A stretch of DNA of 62,980 bases from contig JASHNS010000071.1 of the NCBI GenBank assembly GCA_030041515.1, positions 1-62,980 on the forward strand. The letters run 5' to 3'. Below the pieces are notes generated by a model. The model saw nothing but the letters and a program-made list of their open reading frames with translations. It had not been told where the DNA came from and searched no databases. How positions within the stretch are numbered: the stretch's first letter is position 1; every line of letters begins with the position of its first letter. A program made the position numbers and the translations under genes. The stretch is from Acidobacteriaceae bacterium. Its GTDB lineage: Bacteria > Acidobacteriota > Terriglobia > Terriglobales > Acidobacteriaceae. Shown here piece by piece: positions 54,477 through 62,938 of the stretch.

Positions 54477-54483
54477 AGGAATC

Positions 54484-55515
54484 GTGACCGCTATCACAAT
54501 TGACGCCCTGCAGGACGCCCCGAAACCCAACGGTTCAGAGTCTGAGAAGCGGGTTCTGCTTCTCAAGCCTCGTGGATTCTGCGCGGGAGTGGTGCGCGCC
54601 ATCGACATCGTGCGGATCGCGCTGGAAACCTTCGGCGCGCCGATCTATGTCCGCAAGGAGATTGTCCACAACCGCTTCGTCGTCAACGAGCTGGCCGAAA
54701 AGGGCGCCATTTTCGTCGATGACATCGATCAGGTTCCCGAGGGCGCGCGGGTCATCTATTCGGCTCATGGCGTGTCGCCGGCGGTCCGGCAACAGTCCAA
54801 AGACCGCAAACTGAAGGTCATCGATGCCACCTGCCCGCTGGTCACCAAGGTCCATGTGGAGGCGGTGAAGTTTGCCCGGGATGGGTACTCGCTCATCCTG
54901 ATCGGCCACCGGGACCACGATGAGATTGAGGGAACCCTCGGCGAAGCTCCGAATGTGACCCAGGTGGTTTCAAGCGCCGAGGAGGTGCGGAATCTGCAGG
55001 TTCCCGATCCGGAGCACGTCGCGTATCTCACGCAGACCACGCTCTCGCTTGACGAGTCGCGCGACATTATTCACGCGCTCAAGCAGAAGTTCCCGAAGAT
55101 TGTCGGTCCCCACTCTCAGGACATTTGCTACGCGACGGAGAATCGCCAGGTTGCCGTGAAGAACGTAGCTCACAGCGCGGATCTCGTGCTGGTGGTTGGA
55201 TCCAATAACAGCTCCAATTCGAACCGGCTGGTCGAGGTTTCCCGCAATCTTGGCACCCGCGGTTATCTGATTGACAACGCCCAGGCCATCGATCCCGCCT
55301 GGCTTGCGGGTGTTTCCAGCGTCGCCGTTACCGCCGGGGCCTCCGCTCCGGAGATCCTGGTGGAGGGCGTGATCAGCTATCTGAGAAACAATGGTTTCGG
55401 GGCCGTGGATGAGGTCGAGGTCATGCCCGAGAATGTGCGTTTCGGGCTTCCGCCGGAGATCGTACAGGCCATCCAGTCGGCTCCCCAGTCGGGTTCTGCT
55501 CCGGCCTCTCGCTAA
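54484..55515 (+). CDS. ispH: 4-hydroxy-3-methylbut-2-enyl diphosphate reductase
   Basis: 343 residues from GTG. The three cluster cysteines are Cys33 (PRGFCAGVVRAI), Cys117 (IDATCPLVTKVH) and Cys215 (DICYATENRQ). IspH is the last enzyme of the MEP pathway, forming IPP and DMAPP. About 20 residues precede the usual start. An upstream in-frame reading would run back through the permease gene on a different frame and is rejected. It heads an isoprenoid-hopanoid gene row. Confidence 0.95.
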   Translation: MTAITIDALQDAPKPNGSESEKRVLLLKPRGFCAGVVRAIDIVRIALETFGAPIYVRKEIVHNRFVVNELAEKGAIFVDDIDQVPEGARVIYSAHGVSPAVRQQSKDRKLKVIDATCPLVTKVHVEAVKFARDGYSLILIGHRDHDEIEGTLGEAPNVTQVVSSAEEVRNLQVPDPEHVAYLTQTTLSLDESRDIIHALKQKFPKIVGPHSQDICYATENRQVAVKNVAHSADLVLVVGSNNSSNSNRLVEVSRNLGTRGYLIDNAQAIDPAWLAGVSSVAVTAGASAPEILVEGVISYLRNNGFGAVDEVEVMPENVRFGLPPEIVQAIQSAPQSGSAPASR

Positions 55516-55553
55516 GCCTCAATGGGCATCGCACAAGTAGGAGCTGTTTCAGA

Positions 55554-57659
55554 GTGAGTTCAACAGCAGAATCCGGTCAGTCTGAGCCCAGAGTGCAATC
55601 GGCGGCGGCTCGGGCTGTCGCCCAGACAGACGGCACCCCTCTCAAATTCGGCCGCATCGACGCCTCGCTCGACGAGGTGTCGGAAGCGATCGCGCAGGCA
55701 CGCGAAGGCCTGCTCTCGCTCCAGCACCCCGAGGGTTACTGGAGCGGCGAACTCGAGGCGGATGCGATGCTCGAGGCCGATTACATCTTCCTGCACGTGT
55801 TGCTCGGGACCGGGGACGAAGCCCGCCTGAAGCGAGCCCTGACGGAAATGCTCCGCTACCGCAATCAGGACGGGAGCTGGTCGCTCTATCCCGGCGGTCC
55901 GGGAAATATCAGCCTCTCGGTGAAGTGCTACTTCGCCCTCAAGCTCATGGGCCGGTCGGCGGCCGACCCCTCCCTCCAGCAGACGCGTGACTGGATCCTC
56001 GCCCACGGCGGTGTGACCGCCTGCAACACCTTCACGAAGATTTATCTCTGCATGCTGGGCCAGTACGAATACGACGCGGTCCCGGCCATCCCGCCGGAGA
56101 TTGTCCTTTTTCCCAAATGGTTCTACTTCAACATCTACGAGATTTCCTCGTGGTCGCGCGGCATTCTGGTGCCGTTGTCAATCGCGTACGCCAAGAAGCC
56201 CTTTAAGAAGATCGCACCGGAGCAGGGAATTGCGGAGCTTTTCGTCGGCGGCCGCGAGAACGCCAACCTGCATCTGCGCTGGGACCGAACAAAGAAGTTT
56301 GGCTGGCGCAACTTCTTCCTGCTGCTGGACCGGATCACGCACGGATTCGAACGGGTTCACATCCGCCCCCTCCGTTCGATCGCCCTGAAAAAAGCCGAGA
56401 AGTGGATGCTGGAGCGCCTCGAGATGTCGGACGGTCTGGGCGCCATCTACCCGGCCATCCTGAACTCCATCGTCGCGCTGCGCTGCCTGGGCTACTCGCT
56501 CGACGACCCGCAGGTGATTCGTGCCATGGACGAATTCGAGAAGCTTGGCATCGACTGCCCGCATGGCACGCCGGACCATCGGGAGCCGACCTTCCGTATG
56601 CAGCCCTGCATGTCGCCCGTGTGGGACACTGCGCAGGCCGTCTTTGCCCTGGGAGAAGCCGGCGTACCCCGCACCGATCCACGGCTGCTGAAGGCTGCCG
56701 ACTGGATGCTGGCCAAGGAAGTCCGTCACAAAGGCGACTGGGCGGTAAAGAATCGCAGGACGGCGCCGGGTGGATGGTACTTCGAGTTTAACAATGAGTT
56801 TTATCCGGATGTTGATGATTCTGGACAGGTTCTACTGGCGCTGAACAAAGTCGATAACCCTCGCGAACGCTATCAGTACGATGTCTGCCAGCGTGCCATC
56901 GAATGGATTTTCTCCATGCAGTGCAAAAACGGCGGATGGGCGAGCTTCGACAAAGACAACACGAAGATGATCTTCGAGCACATCCCGTTCGCCGATCACA
57001 ATGCGATGCTCGATCCGCCGACGGTCGACATCACCGGGCGCATCCTCGAAGCCCTGGCTACGTATGGCTACACGCGCAAGGACCGCCGCATCGAGAAGGC
57101 GATCAGGTTCATCTACGACGAGCAGGAATCCGACGGCAGCTGGTTCGGGCGCTGGGGTGTGAATTACCTCTACGGCACGTTCCTCGTGCTGCGCGGCCTC
57201 GAAGCCATGGGCGTCTGGAACCATGAGCCGCAGATTCAGCAGGCGGCAGAGTGGATCCGGTCCGTCCAGAACGCCGATGGCGGCTGGGGGGAAACCTGCG
57301 GCAGCTATGACGATCCCACCACGCGCGGGGTCGGGCCCAGCACGCCTTCGCAGACGGCCTGGGGGATTTTGGGTCTGCTTTCTGCCGGCGATACGCGCAG
57401 CGATTCGGTCGCCAAGGGCGTAAAGTGGCTGCTCGCGCGCCAGCAGGTGGATGCCTCGGGACGAGGATTCTGGGACGAGAGCACAGGAGAGGGGAAGACC
57501 CGCCAGGCGCTGTACACGGGCACAGGCTTCCCGCGTGTGTTCTATCTGGCATATACGATCTATCGCGATTATTTTCCGCTCCTGGCGCTCACGACCTATA
57601 AGCGGGCGATGGAAAAGGAAGCCTGGCAGAAGAATGAGAAAATAGAAGGGAAAGCCTGA
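55554..57659 (+). CDS. shc: Squalene-hopene cyclase
   Basis: 701 residues from GTG. The proton-donating DVDD motif is at 419-422 (YPDVDDSGQVLLAL). QW-type repeats appear near residues 105 (DGSWSLYPGG), 459 (NGGWASFDKD), 527 (DGSWFGRWGVNYLYGT) and 574 (DGGWGE). It cyclises squalene to hopene at the inner face of the membrane. It follows ispH by 38 bases. Confidence 0.96.
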   Translation: MSSTAESGQSEPRVQSAAARAVAQTDGTPLKFGRIDASLDEVSEAIAQAREGLLSLQHPEGYWSGELEADAMLEADYIFLHVLLGTGDEARLKRALTEMLRYRNQDGSWSLYPGGPGNISLSVKCYFALKLMGRSAADPSLQQTRDWILAHGGVTACNTFTKIYLCMLGQYEYDAVPAIPPEIVLFPKWFYFNIYEISSWSRGILVPLSIAYAKKPFKKIAPEQGIAELFVGGRENANLHLRWDRTKKFGWRNFFLLLDRITHGFERVHIRPLRSIALKKAEKWMLERLEMSDGLGAIYPAILNSIVALRCLGYSLDDPQVIRAMDEFEKLGIDCPHGTPDHREPTFRMQPCMSPVWDTAQAVFALGEAGVPRTDPRLLKAADWMLAKEVRHKGDWAVKNRRTAPGGWYFEFNNEFYPDVDDSGQVLLALNKVDNPRERYQYDVCQRAIEWIFSMQCKNGGWASFDKDNTKMIFEHIPFADHNAMLDPPTVDITGRILEALATYGYTRKDRRIEKAIRFIYDEQESDGSWFGRWGVNYLYGTFLVLRGLEAMGVWNHEPQIQQAAEWIRSVQNADGGWGETCGSYDDPTTRGVGPSTPSQTAWGILGLLSAGDTRSDSVAKGVKWLLARQQVDASGRGFWDESTGEGKTRQALYTGTGFPRVFYLAYTIYRDYFPLLALTTYKRAMEKEAWQKNEKIEGKA

Positions 57660-57708
57660 CACAAGCACGGCGGTATCCAGAGTTTCCGCAACGGAGGATT
57701 TGACCCGA

Positions 57709-58833
57709 ATGGCTGTTCCGATTTCACAGGCGTGGACGGTCGCCACTTACGTTCTGAAGCAGAAGATGAAGGGGCGCAAGCGCTTTCCGCTGGTGACCAT
57801 GCTGGAGCCGCTCTTCCGCTGCAACCTGGCCTGTGCCGGCTGCGGCAAGATCCAGTACCCTCCGCACATCCTGAAGCAGGAGCTGACGCCGGAGGAGTGC
57901 TTCCGTGCGATCGAGGAATCCGGCACGCCGATGGTGTCCATCCCTGGCGGCGAGCCGCTGCTGCATCCGCAGATCGACAAGATCGTCGCCGGACTTGTCG
58001 AGCGGAAGAAGTACGTCTATCTCTGCACCAACGCGCTGCTGCTCAAAGAGAAGCTCCACCTCTTTAAGCCCAGTAAGTATCTGTCTTTCTCCGTGCATCT
58101 CGACGGGCAGCGCGAACACCACGATTTCTCGGTCTGCCGCGAGGGCGGATACGACATCGCGATGGAAGGTATTAAAGCCGCCGTGGCTGCAGGCTTCCGG
58201 GTGACAACCAACACCACGCTCTTCGACGGCGCCGACCCCAACTCCGTGCGCGCCCACTTCGACGACCTGATGAACGTGGGCGTCGAAGCCATGATGGTTG
58301 CGCCTGGCTACACCTACGAGAAGGCGCCGGACCAGAAGCATTTCCTCGGCCGAGCCCGCTCGCGGCGTCTCTTCCGTGCCATCCTCTCCAACCGCAGGAA
58401 GTCCTGGAAGTTCAACGCCAACTATCTCTATCTCGAATTCATCATGGGCAAGCGCGACTTCCACTGCACCCCCTGGGCGATGCCGACCTTCAGCATCTTC
58501 GGCTGGCAGAAGCCCTGCTATCTGCTGCAGGACGGCTACGCCGATACGTTCCAGGAACTGCTGGATTCAACCAACTGGGAGAATTACGGCACCGAGAGCG
58601 GCAATCCGAAGTGCGCGAACTGCATGGTGCACTCCGGCTACGAAGGCACGGCGGTGAATTACACGTTCGGTTCGCTCAAAGGCCTGCTGGAAACCGCGAA
58701 GGCGATGATGAACCGCTATCAGGACAAGGGAGCGCTCGATCTGCTCAACGAGCCCGTCCGTCCCGCGCACAGCTTCAATCCGCTGGTGCAGATTGAGACC
58801 AGGGTTGAAGTGGAGGAGGGAACTCGCGTATGA
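57709..58833 (+). CDS. hpnH: Adenosyl-hopene transferase HpnH (radical SAM)
   Basis: 374 residues. The radical SAM cysteines are Cys38, Cys42 and Cys45 (FRCNLACAGCGKIQYP). VSIPGGEPLLHPQIDKIV and the end of the barrel match HpnH, which joins 5'-deoxyadenosine to hopene to give adenosylhopane, the precursor of extended hopanoids. MAVPISQAW is the family N-terminus, so I start at ATG 57709 with GGAGG about 11 bases upstream; the TTG at 57700 is too close to it. Confidence 0.95.
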   Translation: MAVPISQAWTVATYVLKQKMKGRKRFPLVTMLEPLFRCNLACAGCGKIQYPPHILKQELTPEECFRAIEESGTPMVSIPGGEPLLHPQIDKIVAGLVERKKYVYLCTNALLLKEKLHLFKPSKYLSFSVHLDGQREHHDFSVCREGGYDIAMEGIKAAVAAGFRVTTNTTLFDGADPNSVRAHFDDLMNVGVEAMMVAPGYTYEKAPDQKHFLGRARSRRLFRAILSNRRKSWKFNANYLYLEFIMGKRDFHCTPWAMPTFSIFGWQKPCYLLQDGYADTFQELLDSTNWENYGTESGNPKCANCMVHSGYEGTAVNYTFGSLKGLLETAKAMMNRYQDKGALDLLNEPVRPAHSFNPLVQIETRVEVEEGTRV

Positions 58834-59264
58834 CGCAGCCCTCCACTCCAGCGTCAAAAGCAGGTTTCGATCCAAACACCGTGGAAGTGATGGAAGGCCG
58901 CCAGCGCGAGCAGCTCGAGGGCTGGATCCCCGAGCTCGCCTCCGACGCCGAAATTCGCGACGCGCTGGAAAAGGCCTTTGATTACCGGGGCGACGTCACC
59001 CTGACCCTGAAAGACGGTCGCGTCGTGCACGGTTATGTCTTCGATCGGCGTCCCGGCGCTACGCTTCAGGATTCTGCGGTTCGCATCATTCCAGCGGAGG
59101 AACGCACCAGGGTTGCGGTGTCCTACGCCGACATCGCCGCGCTTGCGTTCACGGGCCGTGACAATGCCGCCGGCCGTACCTTCGAAGCGTGGATCCGCAA
59201 ATACTGGGAGAAGAAAGCCGCTGGCGAAAAGAACATTCAGATCGAGCCGGAAAAACTGGAGTAG
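58830..59264 (+). CDS. Unknown protein translationally coupled to hpnH
   Basis: 144 residues. The start overlaps the hpnH stop by four bases (ATGA). A charged N-terminal helix (RQREQLEGWIPELASDAEIR) leads to a beta-rich part (YRGDVTLTLKDGRVVHGYVF and VSYADIAALAFTGRDNAAG) and a helical end (FEAWIRKYWEKKAAGEKNIQ). The middle resembles small SH3-like or Sm-like barrels. No signal peptide. Its place as last gene of the ispH-shc-hpnH row suggests an accessory role in hopanoid synthesis. Confidence 0.8.
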   Translation: MTQPSTPASKAGFDPNTVEVMEGRQREQLEGWIPELASDAEIRDALEKAFDYRGDVTLTLKDGRVVHGYVFDRRPGATLQDSAVRIIPAEERTRVAVSYADIAALAFTGRDNAAGRTFEAWIRKYWEKKAAGEKNIQIEPEKLE

Positions 59265-59292
59265 CATCCGCTTCAGCCCGAGATAGAAGGAG

Positions 59293-59317
59293 AAAAGGCC
59301 GCCTGACGCGGCCTTTT
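59293..59317. terminator. Bidirectional intrinsic terminator
   Basis: AAAAGGCCGC and GCGGCCTTTT form a perfect 10-bp stem around CTGAC. With A4 on one side and T4 on the other it can stop both the hopanoid operon and the convergent 59336 gene. Confidence 0.92.
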
Positions 59318-59335
59318 CATTGAGCAGTCAATCCG

Positions 59336-60148
59336 CTATTGCTGCGCCATGATCTCGTCCACCACCTTGTACAGAACCGTGTGCTCGATCGTACATATTT
59401 TGCCGAACTGTTCCAGCGACGCGGATATGTCGTCGTTGGGATGCACGGCCTTCCACGCCGCCTCGTAGTGGTCGCGGGCATTCACGAAGGCGTCCCAGTC
59501 CGGGAAGATGTCCGATGTGCTCTCCAGACCCTTGTCTTTGACTCCGGTTGGGAAGATCTGAATATCCATGGCCCAGCCGCGCAACTGGCCCGACTTAACC
59601 ATCGAGTCAGCCAATGGCCCCCACATCGTCTTCTCCCATTTAATCCACGCGTCAACGTTGTCATCCGAGACCTTCATGGAGTTGTAGACGATGTAGTCGC
59701 CCTTCTGCGCCCCGCCCACCAGGTCCAGGTTGTAGTCGAGGGCGTTGGAGACCTCCTCGCCGACCCCGCTCAGCCGCGCGCCAAACTGTGCCTCGGTGTT
59801 GGCTACACCCGCTTTTTGCAGGGCAGCCGTCAATTCTGCGTCGGTCATCGGCGCTTTGGGCATTCCCGAGTAAAAGGCGAGGAACACGTAGTCGCAGTGC
59901 GCTTCTTTGCCGGCGGGCATTTCGGTTCGCAGCACGATGTAGCCGGAGAGCGCGCCGGAGTCGACGCGTGATTGCTCGAGTTTGTGCAAATCGCCATTCA
60001 CGATCTGATCGAAGGACGCGTCCTGGTCCGATTTCACAGTGACACAGGTGCTCGCGTAAGTCGTGGTCGGCGCCTGCTGAGCGGCAAGCGTCATCGTGAG
60101 TGCAGCCGCCACGGCAGCACCCCATATCCATCGAGATTGAGTGAACAT
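59336..60148 (-). CDS. Secreted protein of unknown function
   Basis: 270 residues with a signal peptide (SRWIWGAAVAAALTMTLAAQ). The mature part reads as two alpha/beta halves (YASTCVTVKSDQDASFDQIV ... GDYIVYNSMKVSDDNVDAWI) with WEKTMWGPLADSMVKSGQLR, reminiscent of a duplicated ABM/EthD-like ferredoxin fold. I could not assign a family. It probably acts in the periplasm. Confidence 0.75.
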   Translation of the reverse strand: MFTQSRWIWGAAVAAALTMTLAAQQAPTTTYASTCVTVKSDQDASFDQIVNGDLHKLEQSRVDSGALSGYIVLRTEMPAGKEAHCDYVFLAFYSGMPKAPMTDAELTAALQKAGVANTEAQFGARLSGVGEEVSNALDYNLDLVGGAQKGDYIVYNSMKVSDDNVDAWIKWEKTMWGPLADSMVKSGQLRGWAMDIQIFPTGVKDKGLESTSDIFPDWDAFVNARDHYEAAWKAVHPNDDISASLEQFGKICTIEHTVLYKVVDEIMAQQ

Positions 60149-60466
60149 GTCTCCTCCCTGGATTCATTCGTTCCGGTGTCCCGGGGGAGTTGGGGAAAGG
60201 GATGACGCAAAGCATATAACAAACGCGGAGAACGAGCAGGGAATTGAGACATCTCGCAGCCACGGGCAACTCGAAGGATAGGGAAAGGTTAACCTCAGCG
60301 ATAACACCGATTGCGGCCTCGCAGGCCGTGCGGGAATCATCCTCTCGAACCGCGCAAATCTTTCATTTCCTTCACGTTGGCTGCGGTTTTCCACACCGGC
60401 GGCTGCATCTGCTGACCACCCTGCGCGTCTAACAGGGGACACCGTTCCCCTTTCATCGGAGGTTGA
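60149..60466. other. 318-base divergent intergenic stretch
   Basis: Upstream region of two divergent secreted-protein genes. Small GC-rich inverted sequences (GCGGCCTCGCAGGCC) occur near 60315; no convincing promoter, riboswitch or gene seen. Confidence 0.5.
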
Positions 60467-61240
60467 TTGGTTCGCAGTTACCTCGTTTCGGGGCTCGTTG
60501 TGGCTCTCTGTGCCAGCGGGTCTCTCGCTCAGTCCGCGTCCACAACGTCGCCCACCCAACAGCTTCCGGCCTCCCAGGCCGCTCCGAAACTGCCTTCGGC
60601 GCCCAATCCCGCAGCGAAGATTGCGCCGAAACCGCTGCCGCAACCCAGGCGCATCCTCGGCATCATGCCGAATTACCGCGCGGTGAGTGCCGGCGTGCTG
60701 CCGCCTCCTCCCACGCCACGAGAAGCCTTCGGCATTGCCACGGAGGAGACGTTCGACTATTCCGCCTTCATTTTCGTTGGTATCACCTCACTGGGGGCCG
60801 AGGGCTTTAACACTCACCCGACCTTTGGCAAGGGGGTCGGCGGTTTTGGCGATTATTACTGGCACGGATTTCTGGATAAGGCGAGCGGCAACTATCTGGT
60901 CGTCTGGGCGTTACCTGCTGTCCTGCATGAAGACGAGCGGTACTACTCAATGGGCACGGGCGGATTTGTCCATCGCGGCGTCTACGCCGCCACGCGTATT
61001 TTCATCACGCCGAATTATCACGGCAGGAACACGTTCAACGCCGCCGAGGTTTTTGGCCGGGGCATCTCGCAGGCGGTTTCGCTTTCCTACTATCCCAGTT
61101 CCACCGACACGATCGGCGGGTTCACCTACAAATACGGCGCCGCTCTGGCACGCGATGCGGCTGTCAACGTGTTTCGCGAATTCTGGCCCCAAATCTCATA
61201 TCACGTTCTTCACCTCCACCACGCCGGGCCAGGAGCCTGA
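60467..61240 (+). CDS. Secreted protein of unknown function with Pro-rich linker
   Basis: 257 residues from TTG, with GGAGG four bases upstream. Signal peptide (RSYLVSGLVVALCASGSLAQ), a Pro/Ala/Ser linker (about 22-62), then RRILGIMPNYRAVSAGVLPP and a conserved-looking beta-rich domain (YWHGFLDKASGNYLVVWALP, LHEDERYYSMGTGGFVHRGV, YAATRIFITPNYHGRNTFNA). It may be an outer-membrane or periplasmic protein common to this lineage. No named family recognised. Confidence 0.75.
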   Translation: MVRSYLVSGLVVALCASGSLAQSASTTSPTQQLPASQAAPKLPSAPNPAAKIAPKPLPQPRRILGIMPNYRAVSAGVLPPPPTPREAFGIATEETFDYSAFIFVGITSLGAEGFNTHPTFGKGVGGFGDYYWHGFLDKASGNYLVVWALPAVLHEDERYYSMGTGGFVHRGVYAATRIFITPNYHGRNTFNAAEVFGRGISQAVSLSYYPSSTDTIGGFTYKYGAALARDAAVNVFREFWPQISYHVLHLHHAGPGA

Positions 61241-61587
61241 CCTGGAAACGCGCGATGGCGCGTTGCCCAGCGCGCATTTTTGTCCGCGGGAAGCCTGGCC
61301 CCTCGGCTGCGCCCGCGAAGTCGCCCTCTCCTGCGTCCTGCGTTGACTGCCCGGGGCCTCCCACCAACGTGCTATCGATGAGCACGCCCACGCCTGCGTA
61401 CGTTAAAAGCTGGGTTTTCAGACGCCCGGGATCCTGGAGTTCGCTCCCGAACCCTGGGGAGGAAGTTCGACGCGCGAAGCCCAGGCTGGCCTCGGCGCGT
61501 TGGATGTCCGCCGTACCGCTGATCGTCCTGCTGGTCGTGTTCCCGTCGATCTGCCGGTGCTTCACGTGGTTCAGCGTGGAGTGATCC
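61241..61587. other. 347-base gene-free stretch before the TadE pair
   Basis: Open frames exist on both strands but show no domains, no good starts and contradictory codon bias. GGAG at 61578-61581 is the ribosome binding site of the next gene. Confidence 0.45.
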
Positions 61588-62061
61588 TTGAGATTGAATT
61601 CTCCATTCAGCCTCTTTCGCTCCCAGCGCGGAGACGGCCTGCTCGAAATGGCGATTGCCGCGCCCGTGCTGCTCCTGCTCGCCCTCGGCATTCTGGAGTT
61701 TGGCCGCGTCTGGTATCTGGAGGGCGAACTGGCCGGCGCCGCTCAGGCCGGAGCGATTTACGGATCGCAAAATCCCACCGACACAACCGGGATGAAAACG
61801 GTTGCCATGGACAACGCCCAGGATGTCTCTTCGGCCGTGGACGTAACCGCGTTCAATACTTCTGCGACGTGGGGGTGCGAATGCGCAACGGTGCAGGGCG
61901 CCGGCTCGGCAAACTGCGCCACGACCCCTTCCTGTCCGGCCAACGTGGTCGACTACGTCGTCGTCACGGTTGCGGCTACGTACAAACCGATCCTCCGTTG
62001 GCCTGGCTCGCCGGTATCCATCGTTCTTTACCAGACCGTCAGGATGCGCGGTGCTCAATAG
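61588..62061 (+). CDS. TadE-like pseudopilin/assembly protein 1
   Basis: 157 residues from TTG with GGAG six bases upstream. QRGDGLLEMAIAAPVLLLLA is the TadE motif: an acidic residue after a Gly, followed by a single membrane helix, then a short extracytoplasmic domain with CECATVQG and CATTPSCP cysteines. TadE-family minor pseudopilins act in Flp/Tad pilus assembly. The stop overlaps the next gene. Confidence 0.87.
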   Translation: MRLNSPFSLFRSQRGDGLLEMAIAAPVLLLLALGILEFGRVWYLEGELAGAAQAGAIYGSQNPTDTTGMKTVAMDNAQDVSSAVDVTAFNTSATWGCECATVQGAGSANCATTPSCPANVVDYVVVTVAATYKPILRWPGSPVSIVLYQTVRMRGAQ

Positions 62062-62557
62062 CCCGATGAGGCGCGCCTGGCAAAGCATCCGCCCGTGGGG
62101 CCGGCACGACGAGGGCGTTTCCCTCGTTGAGTTCGCCGCCTCTGCTGTTCTGCTGTTGACGCTGCTCTTCGGCATCGTTGACTTCGCCCGCGCCATGTAT
62201 ACGTGGGCCTTCGTGTCCTGGGCAGCGCAGTCCGGTACTCGCTATGCGATCGTGCGCGGCGCCAGATGGGCGGGGGTTAGCTGCGCCAGCACCACCACCC
62301 TGGACTGCGACGCGACCAGCGCCAACGTGACCAGCTACGTTCAGGGGCTGGCGCCGCCAGGAGTCACCGGCAGCAATGTGCAGGTGAACCCGCAGTGGCC
62401 GGCGATCACGCCGGATGGGACGTCCTGCTCAACGGTCAACAGTCAGGGCTGCCTGGTGGAGGTGACCGTAAGCTATACCTTCCACTTCGTCACCCCGTTT
62501 CTGCCCAGTTCGGGGATCAACTTTTCCAGCACATCGGAGCAGGTCGTGCAGCAATAA
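62051..62557 (+). CDS. TadE-like pseudopilin/assembly protein 2
   Basis: 168 residues from GTG 62051 with AGGA six bases upstream, so it overlaps the first TadE gene by 11 bases in another frame. DEGVSLVEFAASAVLLLTLL is the TadE motif; a helix and a domain with four cysteines follow. Paralogous to the preceding gene. No TadA, RcpA or prepilin genes are inside the window. Confidence 0.87.
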   Translation: MLNSPMRRAWQSIRPWGRHDEGVSLVEFAASAVLLLTLLFGIVDFARAMYTWAFVSWAAQSGTRYAIVRGARWAGVSCASTTTLDCDATSANVTSYVQGLAPPGVTGSNVQVNPQWPAITPDGTSCSTVNSQGCLVEVTVSYTFHFVTPFLPSSGINFSSTSEQVVQQ

Positions 62558-62565
62558 GCCAGGCG

Positions 62566-62583
62566 GGGCCGGACAACCGGCCC
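62566..62583 (+). terminator. GC-rich hairpin after the TadE pair
   Basis: GGGCCGG-ACAA-CCGGCCC, a 7-bp stem nine bases after the stop. No T-run; possible terminator between convergent genes. Confidence 0.4.
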
Positions 62584-62668
62584 GGCAGCAGGGAAGCGTC
62601 AGGAAGGATATTGCGGAAGGTCCGGCGCCCGCCGGGCGGGAGTGGGTCGACAACCCGGCTGTAGCGCG

Positions 62669-62938
62669 TCAGTCGAGCAGGTGGAGTTCTTTGCCTGGCT
62701 TGAACCGCACCGCTTTGCCCGGCGTGATATTCACTTCGGCTCCGGTCCGAGGATTGCGCCCGATGCCTGTCTTCCGGGGTCGTACGTTGAACACTCCAAA
62801 GCCCCGAAGTTCGATTCGCTGGCCCTCAGTCAGCGCTCTCTTCAGGGTTTCAAAGACGGTGTCCACCGCGGCCTCTGCCTTGTTCCGCTGCAGACCGGTC
62901 CGCTCAATCACCTGATGAATAATGTCCTGTTTTATCAA
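62669..62938 (-). CDS. HU/IHF-type DNA-binding protein
   Basis: 89 residues from TTG with GGGAG six bases upstream. KQDIIHQVIERTGLQRNKAE, TEGQRIELRGFGVFNVRPRK, IGRNPRTGAEVNITPGKAVR: the full HU fold with the GFGVF arm base and RNPRTG tip. It keeps the usual features that the 43298 copy has lost. It converges with the TadE genes. Confidence 0.93.
   Translation of the reverse strand: MIKQDIIHQVIERTGLQRNKAEAAVDTVFETLKRALTEGQRIELRGFGVFNVRPRKTGIGRNPRTGAEVNITPGKAVRFKPGKELHLLD

Noticed and set aside
53485-54483. In-frame extension upstream of ispH
   Set aside because: It overlaps the end of the ADOP permease in another frame and encodes Gly/Arg-rich sequence; IspH homology begins only after 54484.
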